Below are positions 21,470 to 32,355 of a stretch of 64,000 nt of DNA, one piece after another. The first letter of the stretch is position 1. Each line of letters opens with the position of its first letter. The DNA comes from Lineus longissimus (Eukaryota; Nemertea; Pilidiophora; Heteronemertea; Lineidae): positions 2,730,001 to 2,794,000 of the forward strand of contig NC_088319.1 of assembly GCF_910592395.1 (NCBI RefSeq), read 5' to 3'. Made by a program: the position numbers and the translations under genes. Under the pieces are notes generated by a model. The model had not been told where the DNA came from, ran no database searches, and saw only the letters and a list, made by a program, of their open reading frames with translations.

Positions 21470-22400
21470 CATCACTCCATTCCCGATTGAGGGTCCCATG
21501 GAATCGCATCGTTTAGCTCAACTCTAGTCATTGGACTTTTTTAAATTGTATGGCTTGCGATTCTGTCAGGTCCGGCCAGTGGAGACCAGTTTGCTACTGG
21601 CAAACCTGCAGACCAGTGCAACCTGCTCAGAGTCCGACAATCGGCGACTAAACCGGTACCCCAACCACAGTCTTTGACTTTGGTGTGGAGGGTGGCCAGA
21701 CACCCAGATGGAACTAAAACCAATCTCCATCTTCAGAGCTGATGAGCTCATTGTCCAGCCCTTGGCCATCTATCGACTCATGTAGTGGAGATGGGCTCCA
21801 CAAGGAGTTACCCAGCCCCTGAATCAACATGGCAAGGAAACAACGAAATCCATACCGGACTCCAGACTCTTCTTGAGTGGTCAACATTCCTAGCGTGGGC
21901 ATGGAACGACAGGTTTGGTTCATAAGGACACCGCTCCAGCAGTTCTGAAAGCAACTAATTGGTAGCCCCTATTGCACCAACTGTGAAATTACTAACAACT
22001 AACCAGTATTCAGTTGTTCCAAAAAAAAAAGGGAGGTAAAACTACCATTAAAATGGTTAAGAATTACCATTTTGATAGTTAAAACAACTAATTTCACAGT
22101 CAGTATAAAAGCAACTACATGTACCAGAGTAGTAAAACATAACTACAATTAGTTACTTTTACTATTTATTTTAAAAAGAGTACTGACCAGTCTCCAACCG
22201 TATGATGACTGTGAGGATCAGCGCAAAACCATTCAACCTGTCAGTTGTCCAGATCTACGCTCCAACAAGCTTTGGATCCGAGGACAGGATGAATGGATTT
22301 TACGAAGACATCATGGATTTGACCATGAGCCTATCCTCAACCCAATGGCGCTTTTACTATCCTCATGGCAAGCTACAATCCACGCCCGAGTTGTCCCTTT
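21470..22400 (+). pseudogene. LINE endonuclease relic, unit B (internal deletion)
   Basis: Class-b units carry extra LINE-like leader sequence (21540-21790) before the endonuclease. Here the second piece breaks after YEDIMD at about 22318 and resumes at the FDHEP end, removing about 300 bp, probably through atgga microhomology. Confidence 0.7.
21971..22110 (+). mobile_element. Foldback MITE inside the LINE relic, unit B
   Basis: It has the same ends and inner hairpin, with a run of ten A near 22021. Confidence 0.62.
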
Positions 22401-23716
22401 GAGATACTGTATTATGCTAAATGACCTTGAATAACGTGTGACAGTGAGAGACTGATATTTCTGCTCATATGGCGGAATTTCAAATGTTAAATGCTTAAAG
22501 GAATTGGCGGCTTTTTATTGCAGTTTGTTTCTTTTTTCCTCTGGTTCATAATGAGTAAACTATTTTTCTCAACGAGTTTGATGCTTTTCCAATTTTTATT
22601 CCAGCTCTTAGATAGTAGAAAAATGCGCCATTCGTTATTTCTGGTACGTACACGTCTTGGCGCGAAAGACTTTTCCCGCCACGTGAGTGCACGCTGATAT
22701 TCGAGTTCACATATGAACCCCGCTATCAAGACGCAACGTCATTTCCATTTATCTTCGCACTTGCGGGGTAACCAAGCGCCATCAGCGTGACGACAGAAAT
22801 TCGAGATCAGCACCAAGAGGTCACAGGGTAGATCCATGGCTCCAGGAAACGCCTTACTAGTGCATCGTTCCACGTGGAAATGGTCGACGCACGGAGAGCT
22901 AACTCGGGTCAAATCGGAGTCAAAATCGAAAAAGGGTGATAATTCAGTCAGATTTTGAAATTTCCTCTTTTTGTGCAATTTGTTGATGGAAACTACTTAA
23001 TATATAGATTAAAAAGAAGTGACTGGGCAGCCGACAGCTGAATAATATTGCCCTTAATAATGCCAATGGTCTTTTAATGCCAACCCGCTTTAAAGTCTTA
23101 ATTGGGCATCTCATAAAACATAACCCCTGCTGGAATGCAAACAGGATTTTAAAAGTAGGAAGCAGATGTTTAGACGTTTATGCTATACCCGATTAAACGA
23201 CTGATAAAACGATAGAGATAATATATACTTGTTCACAAAACTGAATAAGATATTAACGATGTCATACATAACTTATCTCGATTTTGGCCCGTGAGAGCCT
23301 CTATAATTGATTCCTGTCGCATGCAGTTACCTGCGATGACCACCGTAAACATGGTAAATGAGTGAGTTTTGTCACATGCAATCATGATCACCGGTCGTAG
23401 TGACAAAAAGCACTAGTCTGCTTGAGGTTCAATGATCTCGATCACAAATAGCTACGTAACTACATTTTGTATATATCAACATGCACATGGGGTCTGATTC
23501 TAATCTGCGATATCGATTTTCAAAGCACTCGACGTCAAAATATAAAGGTTTTCTTTGATGATTCAATTTAATCAAATGCAATTATTGACGCTGGTTGTAT
23601 TGTTATTCATTAAACGTTGTCTTGTTAAAGCTACAGTTATCGTGTCATGAGGATCTATTGCATCGATTGTGTATGTTGCAGCAGAACTGGGAGGTGACTA
23701 AGAATGCTATTTTCGG

Positions 23717-23868
23717 CCTTTTTCCTGATCAGTGTTGCAGCGGAGCCAGTCTGATGATGTGGGGAAAAATATTTCTTTCCGTCATCATGTCGACTGTTTT
23801 CCGCGACAACAGAGAGTCACAACAGCAGCTCCGGCTCTACAGAGGCGCGGATCAGGAATTAAAGAGGC
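23717..23868 (+). repeat. Foldback insertion in type-2 flank, unit C
   Basis: The left arm (ttcctgatcagtg...gcggagcc) and right arm (gctccggctctacagaggcgcggatcaggaa) are approximate reverse complements. Type-1 units carry only one arm at the matching place (for example 718-752). It looks like a local inverted duplication or a small foldback element. Confidence 0.5.
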
Positions 23869-24135
23869 TAATTGTGCTTCGGAATAGGATCCAAGGCTTA
23901 GGGTCTATACTGAGATACCAATACCTTTTACCTTGTTGCAAAAATTTCGTCGAAACCCGCGCCGGTTTTCAAATCTAAAATACCTTTTTTTCAGTATCCA
24001 AAATTTGTGAGAATTGATTTACTTTTAGCAAGCTATTGACCAAACAAAGCCGGTTATGCCAAATAATTCTTTTCGCATGGTAAATGTGTGTTTTTACCTT
24101 TAATATATGTTGTTATGAATCACGTGTACGCTCTA

Positions 24136-24223
24136 CAGGCTGGCCCTGAATTATTTTCCTTTGGACAATAGAATTCTATTGTGTATCCATTGTGTGAAGG
24201 AAAATAATCTTTGGGCCACCCTG
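24136..24223 (+). mobile_element. Tc1/mariner-like MITE, 88 bp, unit C
   Basis: The terminal inverted repeats are about 26 bp: caggctggccctgaattatt at one end and the complement of ttgggccaccctg at the other, flanked by TA on both sides. Type-1 units show the empty site, gctctaTTAAACG. The TA target and CAGGGTGGCC-like ends fit a non-autonomous Tc1/mariner element. The interior contains atagaattctat. Confidence 0.75.
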
Positions 24224-24501
24224 TATAAAACGTCCTCGGTTTCAGCAGATGTGTCTGGCATTTTACCGACGAATGTTTGGGGTCAGCGCTGACTGCAGTC
24301 TTAGCGTATTTAATTTGTACACAAATGCATTCGAGATATTCATGTACGCACGTGCCATGCAAAATGCTGCATTTTGACATAACCAGGAGGCCATTGTTTG
24401 AGTTTCAAAAAACTCTCAGTTCCGTAAAAAGAGAAAAAGGCCAAATATGATTTGTGACACTAATGTATTTTTGAATGCCGTAGAGTTCGTAAACCCTGTG
24501 A

Positions 24502-24834
24502 ATGCAATTCATGACTATATGGGAGTTATTGCTGGTCCTGATCAACATGGACAGAGCTTCAGCAAGTTTAGTCTTTTCCTCATTTCAATTCATGGCAATG
24601 GACATTAACGGAACTGATAGCAATTTAACTTTCGCAATCTTACGAGTTCAGTCAATTCTTCGATGTGGTATGGCATGCTCGAATATTCAGATGTGCGTTG
24701 CCTTTTTCACCACCCCCAAGAACGGCCATGACCGCCATGATCAAACGGAAACCTGCCATCTTCACAAGGATGCTGCTACCAAGGACTGGACTTGTAGAGG
24801 CGGGAAAACAGGGCATCGGCTTTGGAAAAAGCAG
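24502..24834 (+). CDS. Exon 1 of PAN-domain gene, unit C (chimeric)
   Basis: The exon is intact at 111 codons. Its first 22 or so residues (INMDRASAS) match type-2 copies F and G, while MAMDINGTDSNL onward matches type-1 copies, so the exon itself is recombinant. The flank directly upstream is only 20-30 bp of type-2 sequence before a deletion junction, so the usual upstream region is absent and expression is doubtful. Confidence 0.7.
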
Positions 24835-25605
24835 GTAGCCAATATTTCGGTTTTTATATTCGCAACCTATTTTGCAATAAAGACATAATTTGCTGTTGTT
24901 GCGTGCGCAACCAGTTAGACACTAGGACGGCGTTGCTTCCCTACTGACAAGCTCGCATTGGATTGTTTGATATCGGAATTTCGTTAGTCCTAGACTGGTT
25001 GCCTACCAGGGCTAAAGAAGCCATATTTAGTATATTTAGTGTGTTGGGTTTAATTACAGTTAGTATGAATGACTCGTTCTATGGAACGATCTCCATCATC
25101 CGCGCATTGCGCCCATAATTGTTAGAACTCAAATTTTCTTCAACGACGTTAACCGGAGCGCCCGAGACTGGAATATGAAACTTTATGCAGCTGTTGAAAC
25201 AAAAACCTAATTCTCGTGCGAATGCATGGCGTACAGTCAACTGAGGAATAAGGTGTACACCTACACTTCAACTTTGAGGGTAAATTATGGTCGTCTGATG
25301 ATTACTTCGATTCAACTGAACTGGTAAACATTTTTCACAAATATATGATAAATTACGTGAAACTGCACAATACTACTTTCAAATTCAGACCGACCTCTGC
25401 TTTAGGCGTACCTGTCTATAATGAAGTCGTATTTTAAGTCGTGCACTGCAATTTGGATAACCACTTCGTTGTAGCCATCTTATACACTGATCCAATTTGA
25501 TATCATAAACATTACTGTAAAAATCCAGATGGAATGGCATAATGAAAACGTTCGTCGATTAACTGAATATTAGATAACCGTACGTAATTCAATATCGGAG
25601 ATGAG

Positions 25606-25650
25606 GTCGGAGTGGGACTCGGAGTGGGACTCGGAGTGGGACTCGGAACG
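25606..25650 (+). repeat. 12-bp VNTR (gagtgggactcg), three copies, unit C
   Basis: A tandem 12-bp motif in the intron occurs three times here, twice in D (33124-33158), E (42896-42922) and F (51044-51070), and once in A, B and G. On the minus strand it reads as Ser-Pro-Thr-Pro repeats in an open frame not kept across units. Confidence 0.75.
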
Positions 25651-26259
25651 GGCCAAGGCTCAGATTTAGCGGAATCTGCAATAAACATTTGAAAAGTTCT
25701 TTTTAGTATCAATTTGCTGAAACCCATATATTTCTCGACTTAGGAAATAAAACAACCAACGTGCATGACAAAATGATCTGCATTATTCTTCTCGGACCAT
25801 TTCCACATCGGCTGTGGTGGGGGAGAAGGCCAAACGTAGCAATTTTTACAAATAATTATCATATACATATTCTATAGCGATCTTTTCATGTGCATTGTTT
25901 TTGGGTGTTTCCGCTCAATTTTACCATAATTTTCCAGTTTTCCCAGTTTTCCGCAGTTTTCGTAGATTCCGCTTAATTGCCCTGGTCGTCAGGATGATTT
26001 TCAGAGTGGCGCTCATTGTTGCCAACCTGTCTATACTATATACAGGGTATACCAAAAAGGCTGTCTCCGCCTTTACGTTAATAATGGGTTTGTATAAACA
26101 AGATGAGCGCATTACTTATGAAGATTTTCTAATCAACAGAGAGAGACAGCCTTCCATCTCTCCCACAATGTAATGTATTAAAACCTAATTTCAACAATTT
26201 CATCCACTTCATTTAAAGATGTCATATCTTAACTTTTAACCGCCACGCCGAACTAGCAG

Positions 26260-27363
26260 AGGGGCACCTATCGGTCGTACCGTGATGTAAGGATCAATGG
26301 CCAGTTCCCAGCATGGGCGGCATCGGTATTTTACCACACAGGGCTAAGGGTCATAGTCACAGTGGCTCTTTTTCATTACTCCTTGAGTACTTATCGTAAC
26401 GTCTACGTCTACAGCCAAGATGATATAAGCGGAGATTTTAAACTGACGTATCATTTTCATTTTGACGAGCTCACATACATTGCTGGCGAATATGGCAATG
26501 ATGTCATAGGTGTTCGCACTCGTCAGGGACGGCAATCTGTCACTGAAAAGTTGCGAGCATTTCAATTCGATTTGATTGGAAGAAGCAATTGCCGAGAGTT
26601 GATTCTACCGTATGGTGAACTTGAGAAAAGCGTCGGTCCAAAGAATTCGAGGTTCAAATATTTCAAAATGGTTTCATGTGGTGAGAATGTTTTCTTGGAG
26701 TTGACCTTTCGATGCAAATTTCAGCAGCACAAAAACAGGGAAAAATACCTGTTTATGTCTTGGTTAAATTGGTATAAAATAGTAAACATAGGGTTTGTTC
26801 TTAAACTTCGGTTTGTTAAAAGCCTAAAAGAGATAAATTACTCTCTTGTGCCTGAAGCCGAAAATGCTTTATTATCTGATATGGATAACATCATGTTAGA
26901 GGATATCCGATGTGATTTGAATGGTTATCTCTATAAATCATCAGCTAGAACACACTCCATCACCATCTTAGAAAAACCGTACGAGTATAATAAATCCACG
27001 TCGATTATCTTACGTGATGATTTTTTCAGAAAATTGGGAGACTCTGCAATTCTGTCTTTGTTAGGATCATATAATGTCGTCGTTGAGGTTCATCGGGCGA
27101 AGTTCGTTACCATATTTTTAAGTAAGCGTCCTAAGGAGAGCTTTAGGCTGAATCCTAAGAATCACGCTCAATTTCTGTTTAGGTTGCAATTGGGGCCATG
27201 CCTGGATGAATCCGAGGTGGAAGCTAAGAATACGTTATTGATGACCTTACGTGACCCTTTTGTCTCCAACCATTGGTTAATAGTCGGTGCGAATGAAAGA
27301 TTATTTGCCTGGCCCAAATTTGCTACTGGTAAGCAAATGACCGCAAAGGTATTTACTCTGTAA
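26260..27363 (+). CDS. Exon 2 of PAN-domain gene, unit C
   Basis: This exon has 367 codons plus TAA. It groups with A and D (RTRQGRQSVTEKL, LRFVKS) and carries private changes IGRSN, REKYLF (shared with A) and EAENAL. The acceptor CAG ends at 26259. Confidence 0.72.
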   Translation, partial: RGTYRSYRDVRINGQFPAWAASVFYHTGLRVIVTVALFHYSLSTYRNVYVYSQDDISGDFKLTYHFHFDELTYIAGEYGNDVIGVRTRQGRQSVTEKLRAFQFDLIGRSNCRELILPYGELEKSVGPKNSRFKYFKMVSCGENVFLELTFRCKFQQHKNREKYLFMSWLNWYKIVNIGFVLKLRFVKSLKEINYSLVPEAENALLSDMDNIMLEDIRCDLNGYLYKSSARTHSITILEKPYEYNKSTSIILRDDFFRKLGDSAILSLLGSYNVVVEVHRAKFVTIFLSKRPKESFRLNPKNHAQFLFRLQLGPCLDESEVEAKNTLLMTLRDPFVSNHWLIVGANERLFAWPKFATGKQMTAKVFTL

Positions 27364-28179
27364 CAAAGTACTCGGGTGGACTTATATTGTTTATAAAGCT
27401 GAGCTGCACGAACAAATCTCACAGTAGCTGATTAAGAAACTAAGATGAGACGGATACGGCACAGCTATGGATGCAATATTTCTGACTGCTACTATGTCTA
27501 ATAATTCACTACGTTATCTTTTCGGAATTTGCACACTAGAATCTTTGTCTAAATCCTTATATCTACTATATATTATAGTAATGAAACACAGCCTTGGGCA
27601 GCCGGTGTCATATTATAGTTGACCAGGTTTAGGAGCATTGGTTAGGCAAGAGTCTTTAAATAAAAAATTTGAAAGACTCTCAGACTGGTTGAAAGACTCT
27701 GGTCAGGCAAATCCCAAGGATACTAAGTAATCTTGTTCTGAGCAACACCACTATCTTTTAATAAATGTGATGTGGTCACATTCCGGAGTTCAACTAAGTG
27801 CCCTTGGTCAGAACGATATGAAAACGCTATGAGCAAGTCGATGACTCTCATTTGAATGACGGTCGCCGTATTTGAAAGATCATCTTTCAAATGAGAGTCT
27901 GGAAAGAGTCAGTTCGAACACTAAACTGTTATTGCAATACAACGCAATAGTTTGAAATTGAAAGTGAAAGAAAGCGTTATTCGGAGGTTTCAGCTTGCAT
28001 CTTCTTTTATTATGGCCTCTATGGACCATATAATACAATCCATCAGAATACAATACGGCCGGAGACCTTTTCCAGGGGGACATTTTCCACTTCTACACTG
28101 GATTGTGTGACCCAGTTAAATTTTGTCATCGATCAATTGAGTTCACCATTGCGTTGCAAAGATATCTGGTCGATCATCT

Positions 28180-28375
28180 TCATCGAATCGGAGTTTACGT
28201 CCTCATTTCAAAGATGTCTGGTCGCCGTCGTCACCGAGTTGGAGTTCATGCTCACGTTCGTTTTTCAACGATCGCTGGTCGAGTGCAGTCACCGAGTCGG
28301 AGCTTTTGACCACGTTTCAACGATCTCAGGTTGATTATCGTCACCGAGTCGGAGTTCATGCAAATCTTTGGATCG
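28180..28375 (+). repeat. Degenerate minisatellite, unit C
   Basis: Four imperfect copies occur, of the class-b sequence version (gattatcgtcaccgagtcggag). Confidence 0.58.
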
Positions 28376-28659
28376 TTGTGTTTGTATCTTTTATTTCTAT
28401 TTTAGACTACTTCTCATTGTTGGCTAGATGCATGATTTGCTGTAATGTTATCATTAATCCTGTGGTTCTGGTCATCATTTAATCGCGAGGCTTACAAGCG
28501 TCCTGGGATCACTTGATGAGCATGAATAATTGGTGAGATAGAAGACATTTGCCAGTAAGTTGAAGTGTGATTTAGATTCGATCGAAGCCTTTCGACGTCC
28601 GCGTTCATTCATGTATATATGGTCAGGTCAGCTAGCGTCTGTTATCTCATGCAATTACT

Positions 28660-29336
28660 CCATTCCCGATTGAGGGTCCCATGGAATCGCAACGTTTAGC
28701 TCCACTCTGCTCATTGTATTTTTTAAAATTGTATGGCTTGCGATTCTGTCAGGTCCGGCCAATAGAGACCAGTTTGCCACTGGCAAACCTGTAGACCAGT
28801 GCAACCTGCTCAGGGTCGGACAATCGGCGACTAAACCGGTATCCCAACCAGAGTCTTTGACTTTGGTGGTGAGGGTGGCCAGACACCCAGATGGAACTAA
28901 AACCAAAATTCATCTTAAGAGCTGATGAGCTCATCGTCGAAACCTTGGCCATCTATCGACTCCTTGAGAGGAGATGGGCTCTGCAAGGAGTTACCCAGAC
29001 CGTGAATCAACATAGCAAGGAAAACAACGAAATCCATACCGGATCGGATGCGTCCCGGGTTATGAACGTTCGCGCCTACCACAAGCCAGGGTGGAGTTGA
29101 TAAATGTGCAACTGGCATCCAGACACCCATAATCTGCCTTCGGCGACAGAACATCGTTATCGGAAAATGGCATGTGCGAACCCTGAATGCTGCGGACAAG
29201 GTCGAACAGCTCGAGTATGAACTTCAGCGGAACAGGTGGAATATTGTTGGTCTGGCTGTGGCCAGGCTCACTGGTACAGGTGAGATGACAAAAGCTGATA
29301 GACACATACTCTTCTTGAGTGGTCAACATTCCTAGT
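28660..29336 (+). pseudogene. LINE endonuclease relic, unit C (3' half lost)
   Basis: This copy holds the best first part: IVIGKWHVRTLNAADKVEQL, then a LQRNRWNIVGLAVARLTGTGEM stretch, then a stop. The relic ends at 29336, where type-1 spacer begins. Confidence 0.78.
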
Positions 29337-30914
29337 GTTTACGTTTAATCATAATTATCATGTCAGTGAACAACTTGATTATAGGCATCTCATAAAAAAT
29401 AACCCATACTAGTCCAGCAAGTCAAGAATGCAAACAGGATGATAAAAGTAGGAAACAGGTTAAGAAGTTTCTATGCTATTCCCGATTAAACAACTGATAA
29501 AATGATAGAGATAATATACTAGTATTGTACCGTCCTTTATTACGAGCTACACTGTACATTCGTAAGAGGATTCTTGCCAGATTCCTAATATAGTTAAGAT
29601 CTAAACTAAGAAATCTTGCAACGAAATGTACATGCACTCGTTCACAAAACTGAATAATATCTTTAAAATCTTATACAAATCTTAATTCTGGATTTTGGCC
29701 GGGGAGATCAGAGCCGCGATAATCGATTCCTGTCCCATGCAAGGACCTACGATGACCACCGTAAACATGGTAAACGAGCAATTTTTGTAGCATGCAATCA
29801 TGATCACAGGTCGTAGTGACAAAAAGCATCAGTCTACTTTAGGTTCAAGGATCAGGATCACAAATAGCTACGTAACAACATTTTTTATATGTGAACATGC
29901 GTATGGGGTCGGATTCTATTCCACGATATCCATTTTCAAAGCAATCGATGTCAAAATAAGTTGATGCACTGTTTTCTTTCAATCAATTTTCACTAATACA
30001 GTTATTGACGCTGGTTGTGATGTTATTGATTAAACGTTGTCTTGTTAAAGCCACAGTTATCTTGCTAATATCAGGCTCTATTGCATCCGTTGTGTCTGTC
30101 GCAGCAGAACTAGGGACACAAGATCAGAGAGGTGACTTAACATGCTATTTTCGAAATTCACCATTTCCTGATCAGCGCCTCTTGTAGCGGAGCTCAGAGA
30201 CGTAGGCGCTGACGTCCTCACTTACGTCCTCACTTACTTAAGAGATTTACTTTTGGCGAACTATTGACCAAGCGAAGCTTGATATGCCTAATTATTATTT
30301 CCGCATGGTAAATGTGTGCTTTTACCTTTGATGTGTTGTTGTGAATTACGTGAACGCTCTATTAAACGTCCTTGGTTTCAGTTGATGTGTCTGGCATTTG
30401 ACCGACGAATGTTTGGGGTCAGCGCTGACAGCAGTGTTAAAGTATGTTATTTGTACACAAATGCATTTGAGATATACATGTACGCTCGTGCCATGCAAAA
30501 TTCTGCATTTTAACATATCCCAGGAGGCTGTTGGTTGAGTTTCCAAAAACTCTCAGTTCCGCAAACAGAAAGAGGCTAACTATGATTTGTGATAGCAATG
30601 TATTTCAGAATGTCCCTTCGACAATCAAATCGTCATTGATCCATTGTCGAAATATGCTTGTTTTAACAGAAAATTTCGCGTTTAGGAGGTTTTCACAAAT
30701 TTGGCGAGTAGGTCATGATCGCGAAAGCATTCTGCCGCGAAAACCCTTTCCTTTCTGGCAAGAATTCCATGTCATTGTTGGCATTGCATCCAGCTACAGG
30801 CCTTATTGCGATCGAGGTGATTAAAGAGACTGCGTTTACAGTGTGCCCTTCGAAATTAGCACGTATCGTAATGACTCCTAATAACCACAAATTCCACATG
30901 TCTTGAATAGTGCC

Positions 30915-31472
30915 CACCCAGGACCAATCTTGGTGTACCTTAACTTCACTTAAATATCCGTATGTGCACCCAGTGTGAAATTCGCGTCGATTAAAAACCT
31001 GTGTCTAAGGTTGAAAATGGTATGTTTGTCTTGTAGCAAATCACAAAATCTCGTGTCGAACATTTGCTCTATTTTTCGCTTAAAAAGTGTATAAATATAC
31101 ATGTATGACAGATGGTGGTGAGAAATAAAGAAACATAATACTATTTACTATGTCATTAAGCATGCTGTATGAGATGATTCCCCCATCCATACATACATCC
31201 GTTCATAGCACACGTGTGCGCAATGACCCCTAGATCCTGCCACTGATGTCGAACTGACATTTTGACACCTCGTTTACAGTTAGTGTTCAGCAAAATTACG
31301 GATGTAGAGCAAAAGCACGCGTACCCCACATCGGACACAGGTTTTTTAATCGGCGCGTATTTCAATCTGTTTGCACATAATGATCCTTTTAAAGCAGCAC
31401 CCAGGAGCATCCTGGGTGCGGTGCTGTTAAGGTACACCCAGCTTGGTCCTTGGTACACCTAAGGTGCACCCA
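30915..31472 (+). repeat. Diverged inverted-repeat pair, unit D (left palindrome deleted)
   Basis: The arms are at about 30915-31022 and 31317-31472. The outer half of the left palindrome is missing (tagtgcccacccaggacc), and the arms are closer together because this unit lacks the 239-bp insertion. Confidence 0.58.
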
Positions 31473-31701
31473 TGACGACATTTACCCTTTTGACGACACT
31501 GACTGTATTGCATGTGTTAGGTCGACTGAAATATTGTGAAGGATAGACACCTACATGTAGATGTAGGTGACACTAGTTAATTTGTTTTAGCTATATCGTG
31601 TATTCAAAAATGAAAGAAACAATCACATGCAAAAAAATTTCTGAAGAAAATCTGTTGAAAAACCCTTTACCTTTACAGTATTCTAAACGGATTTTAATAG
31701 G

Positions 31702-31890
31702 TGCTATATAGGTTTTTCATGTATGATTTAAAAAGTTATTTTAGTTATATAGAATTTCTATGTTTATAAAATACATACTCTATACTGTATATACTATATA
31801 GATTTTTTTTTCACATGGGATCTTATAGTTTATAGGTTGTCCTTCACAAACCCTATACAGGTGCTATACCGGTATAGATTTTATATAGCC
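31702..31890 (+). promoter_or_regulatory. TATA-rich tract upstream of exon 1, type-1 form (unit D)
   Basis: About 190 bp are packed with ctatatag-like 8-mers, several palindromic (gctatatagg, ctatatagat, ctataccggtatag, tatatagcc), ending about 130 bp before the ATG. The same tract is at 9259-9446 (A), 17531-17720 (B) and 41469-41656 (E). It is a plausible core-promoter region, but no start site is shown. Confidence 0.35.
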
Positions 31891-31962
31891 TTTTTTGGCC
31901 ATTTTTGGCCATTTTCTTTAAAGATTTGCTCCGGAGGATTTTGTCTGTGGTATAAGTTTGCA

Positions 31963-31995
31963 ATGACACCATCAATATCTCGAGAAAGCAGGTAA
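31963..31995 (+). other. Possible upstream ORF of 10 codons, type-1 units
   Basis: ATG ACA CCA starts a short frame ending in TAA, 28 bp before the gene's ATG. It is present in A, B, D and E. In type-2 units F and G the ATG reads ATA. It could dampen translation if inside the leader. Whether it is transcribed is unknown. Confidence 0.3.
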
Positions 31996-32022
31996 TCCAA
32001 TCAAGAATTATATTGCGTGTAA

Positions 32023-32355
32023 ATGCAATTCATGACTATATGGGAGTTATTGCTGGTCCTGACCAACATTGACAGAGCTCTAGCAAGTTTAGTGTTTTCC
32101 TCATTTCAATTCATGGCAATGGACATTAACGGAACTGATAGCAATTTAACTTTCGCAATCTTACGAGTTCAGTCAATTCTTCGATGTGGTATGGCATGCT
32201 CGAATGTTCAGAAGTGCGTTGCCTTTTTCACCACCCCCAAGAACGGCCATGACGGCCATGATCAAACGGAAACCTGCAGTCTTCACAAGAATGCTGCTAC
32301 CAAGGACTGGACTTGTAGAGGCGGGAAAACAGGGCATCGGCTTTGGAAAAAGCAG
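32023..32355 (+). CDS. Exon 1 of PAN-domain secreted protein gene, unit D (reference copy)
   Basis: The start is ATG 32023. Residues 1-21 form a signal peptide: MQFMTIWELLLVL, then polar residues and a likely cut after ALA (A21|S22). Residues 45-99 look like a PAN/Apple module: LRCGMAC (C55, C59), C65 followed by VAFFTT, C85-x-LH, C98. PAN modules bind proteins or sugars in secreted proteins. Two N-glycosylation sequons (NGT at 36, NLT at 41) are present. The frame is closed by CAG|GTAGCC at 32355/32356, phase 0, joining in frame to 33769. The splice is inferred, not proven. If unspliced, the frame adds 17 codons and stops at 32409. I do not recognise the gene as a named family member. Confidence 0.75.

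Larger units (their letters stand above)
14946..23149 (+). repeat. Tandem unit B (5' type 1-beta, 3' class b)
   Basis: This full unit of 8.2 kb has a type-1 5' flank (14946-17850) without genes. The flank carries a 37-bp palindrome, an inverted-repeat pair and a 239-bp insertion bracketed by a 40-bp duplication. The gene lies at 17851-20422. The 3' flank (20423-22400) is class b: it lacks the 'cgcgaaatcgaaacag' segment seen in A, D, E and F. The spacer 22400-23149 is the longer type-2 form and joins this unit to unit C. I see no gene in it. Confidence 0.9.
23150..29442 (+). repeat. Tandem unit C (5' type 2, 3' class b), shortest copy
   Basis: This 6.3-kb unit has a type-2 5' flank (23150-24501). 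It contains a foldback element and a TA-flanked MITE, then breaks off abruptly at about 24480. The sequence that precedes exon 1 in the other units, including the TATA-rich tract, is missing. The gene is at 24502-27363. The 3' flank is class b. The unit ends early: at about 29337 the endonuclease relic jumps straight into type-1 spacer sequence, losing the relic's second half and the foldback element found in the other copies. Confidence 0.9.

Noticed and set aside
23595-23978. 127-codon frame in unit C type-2 flank
   Set aside because: It spans the foldback element and is cut short in F and G.
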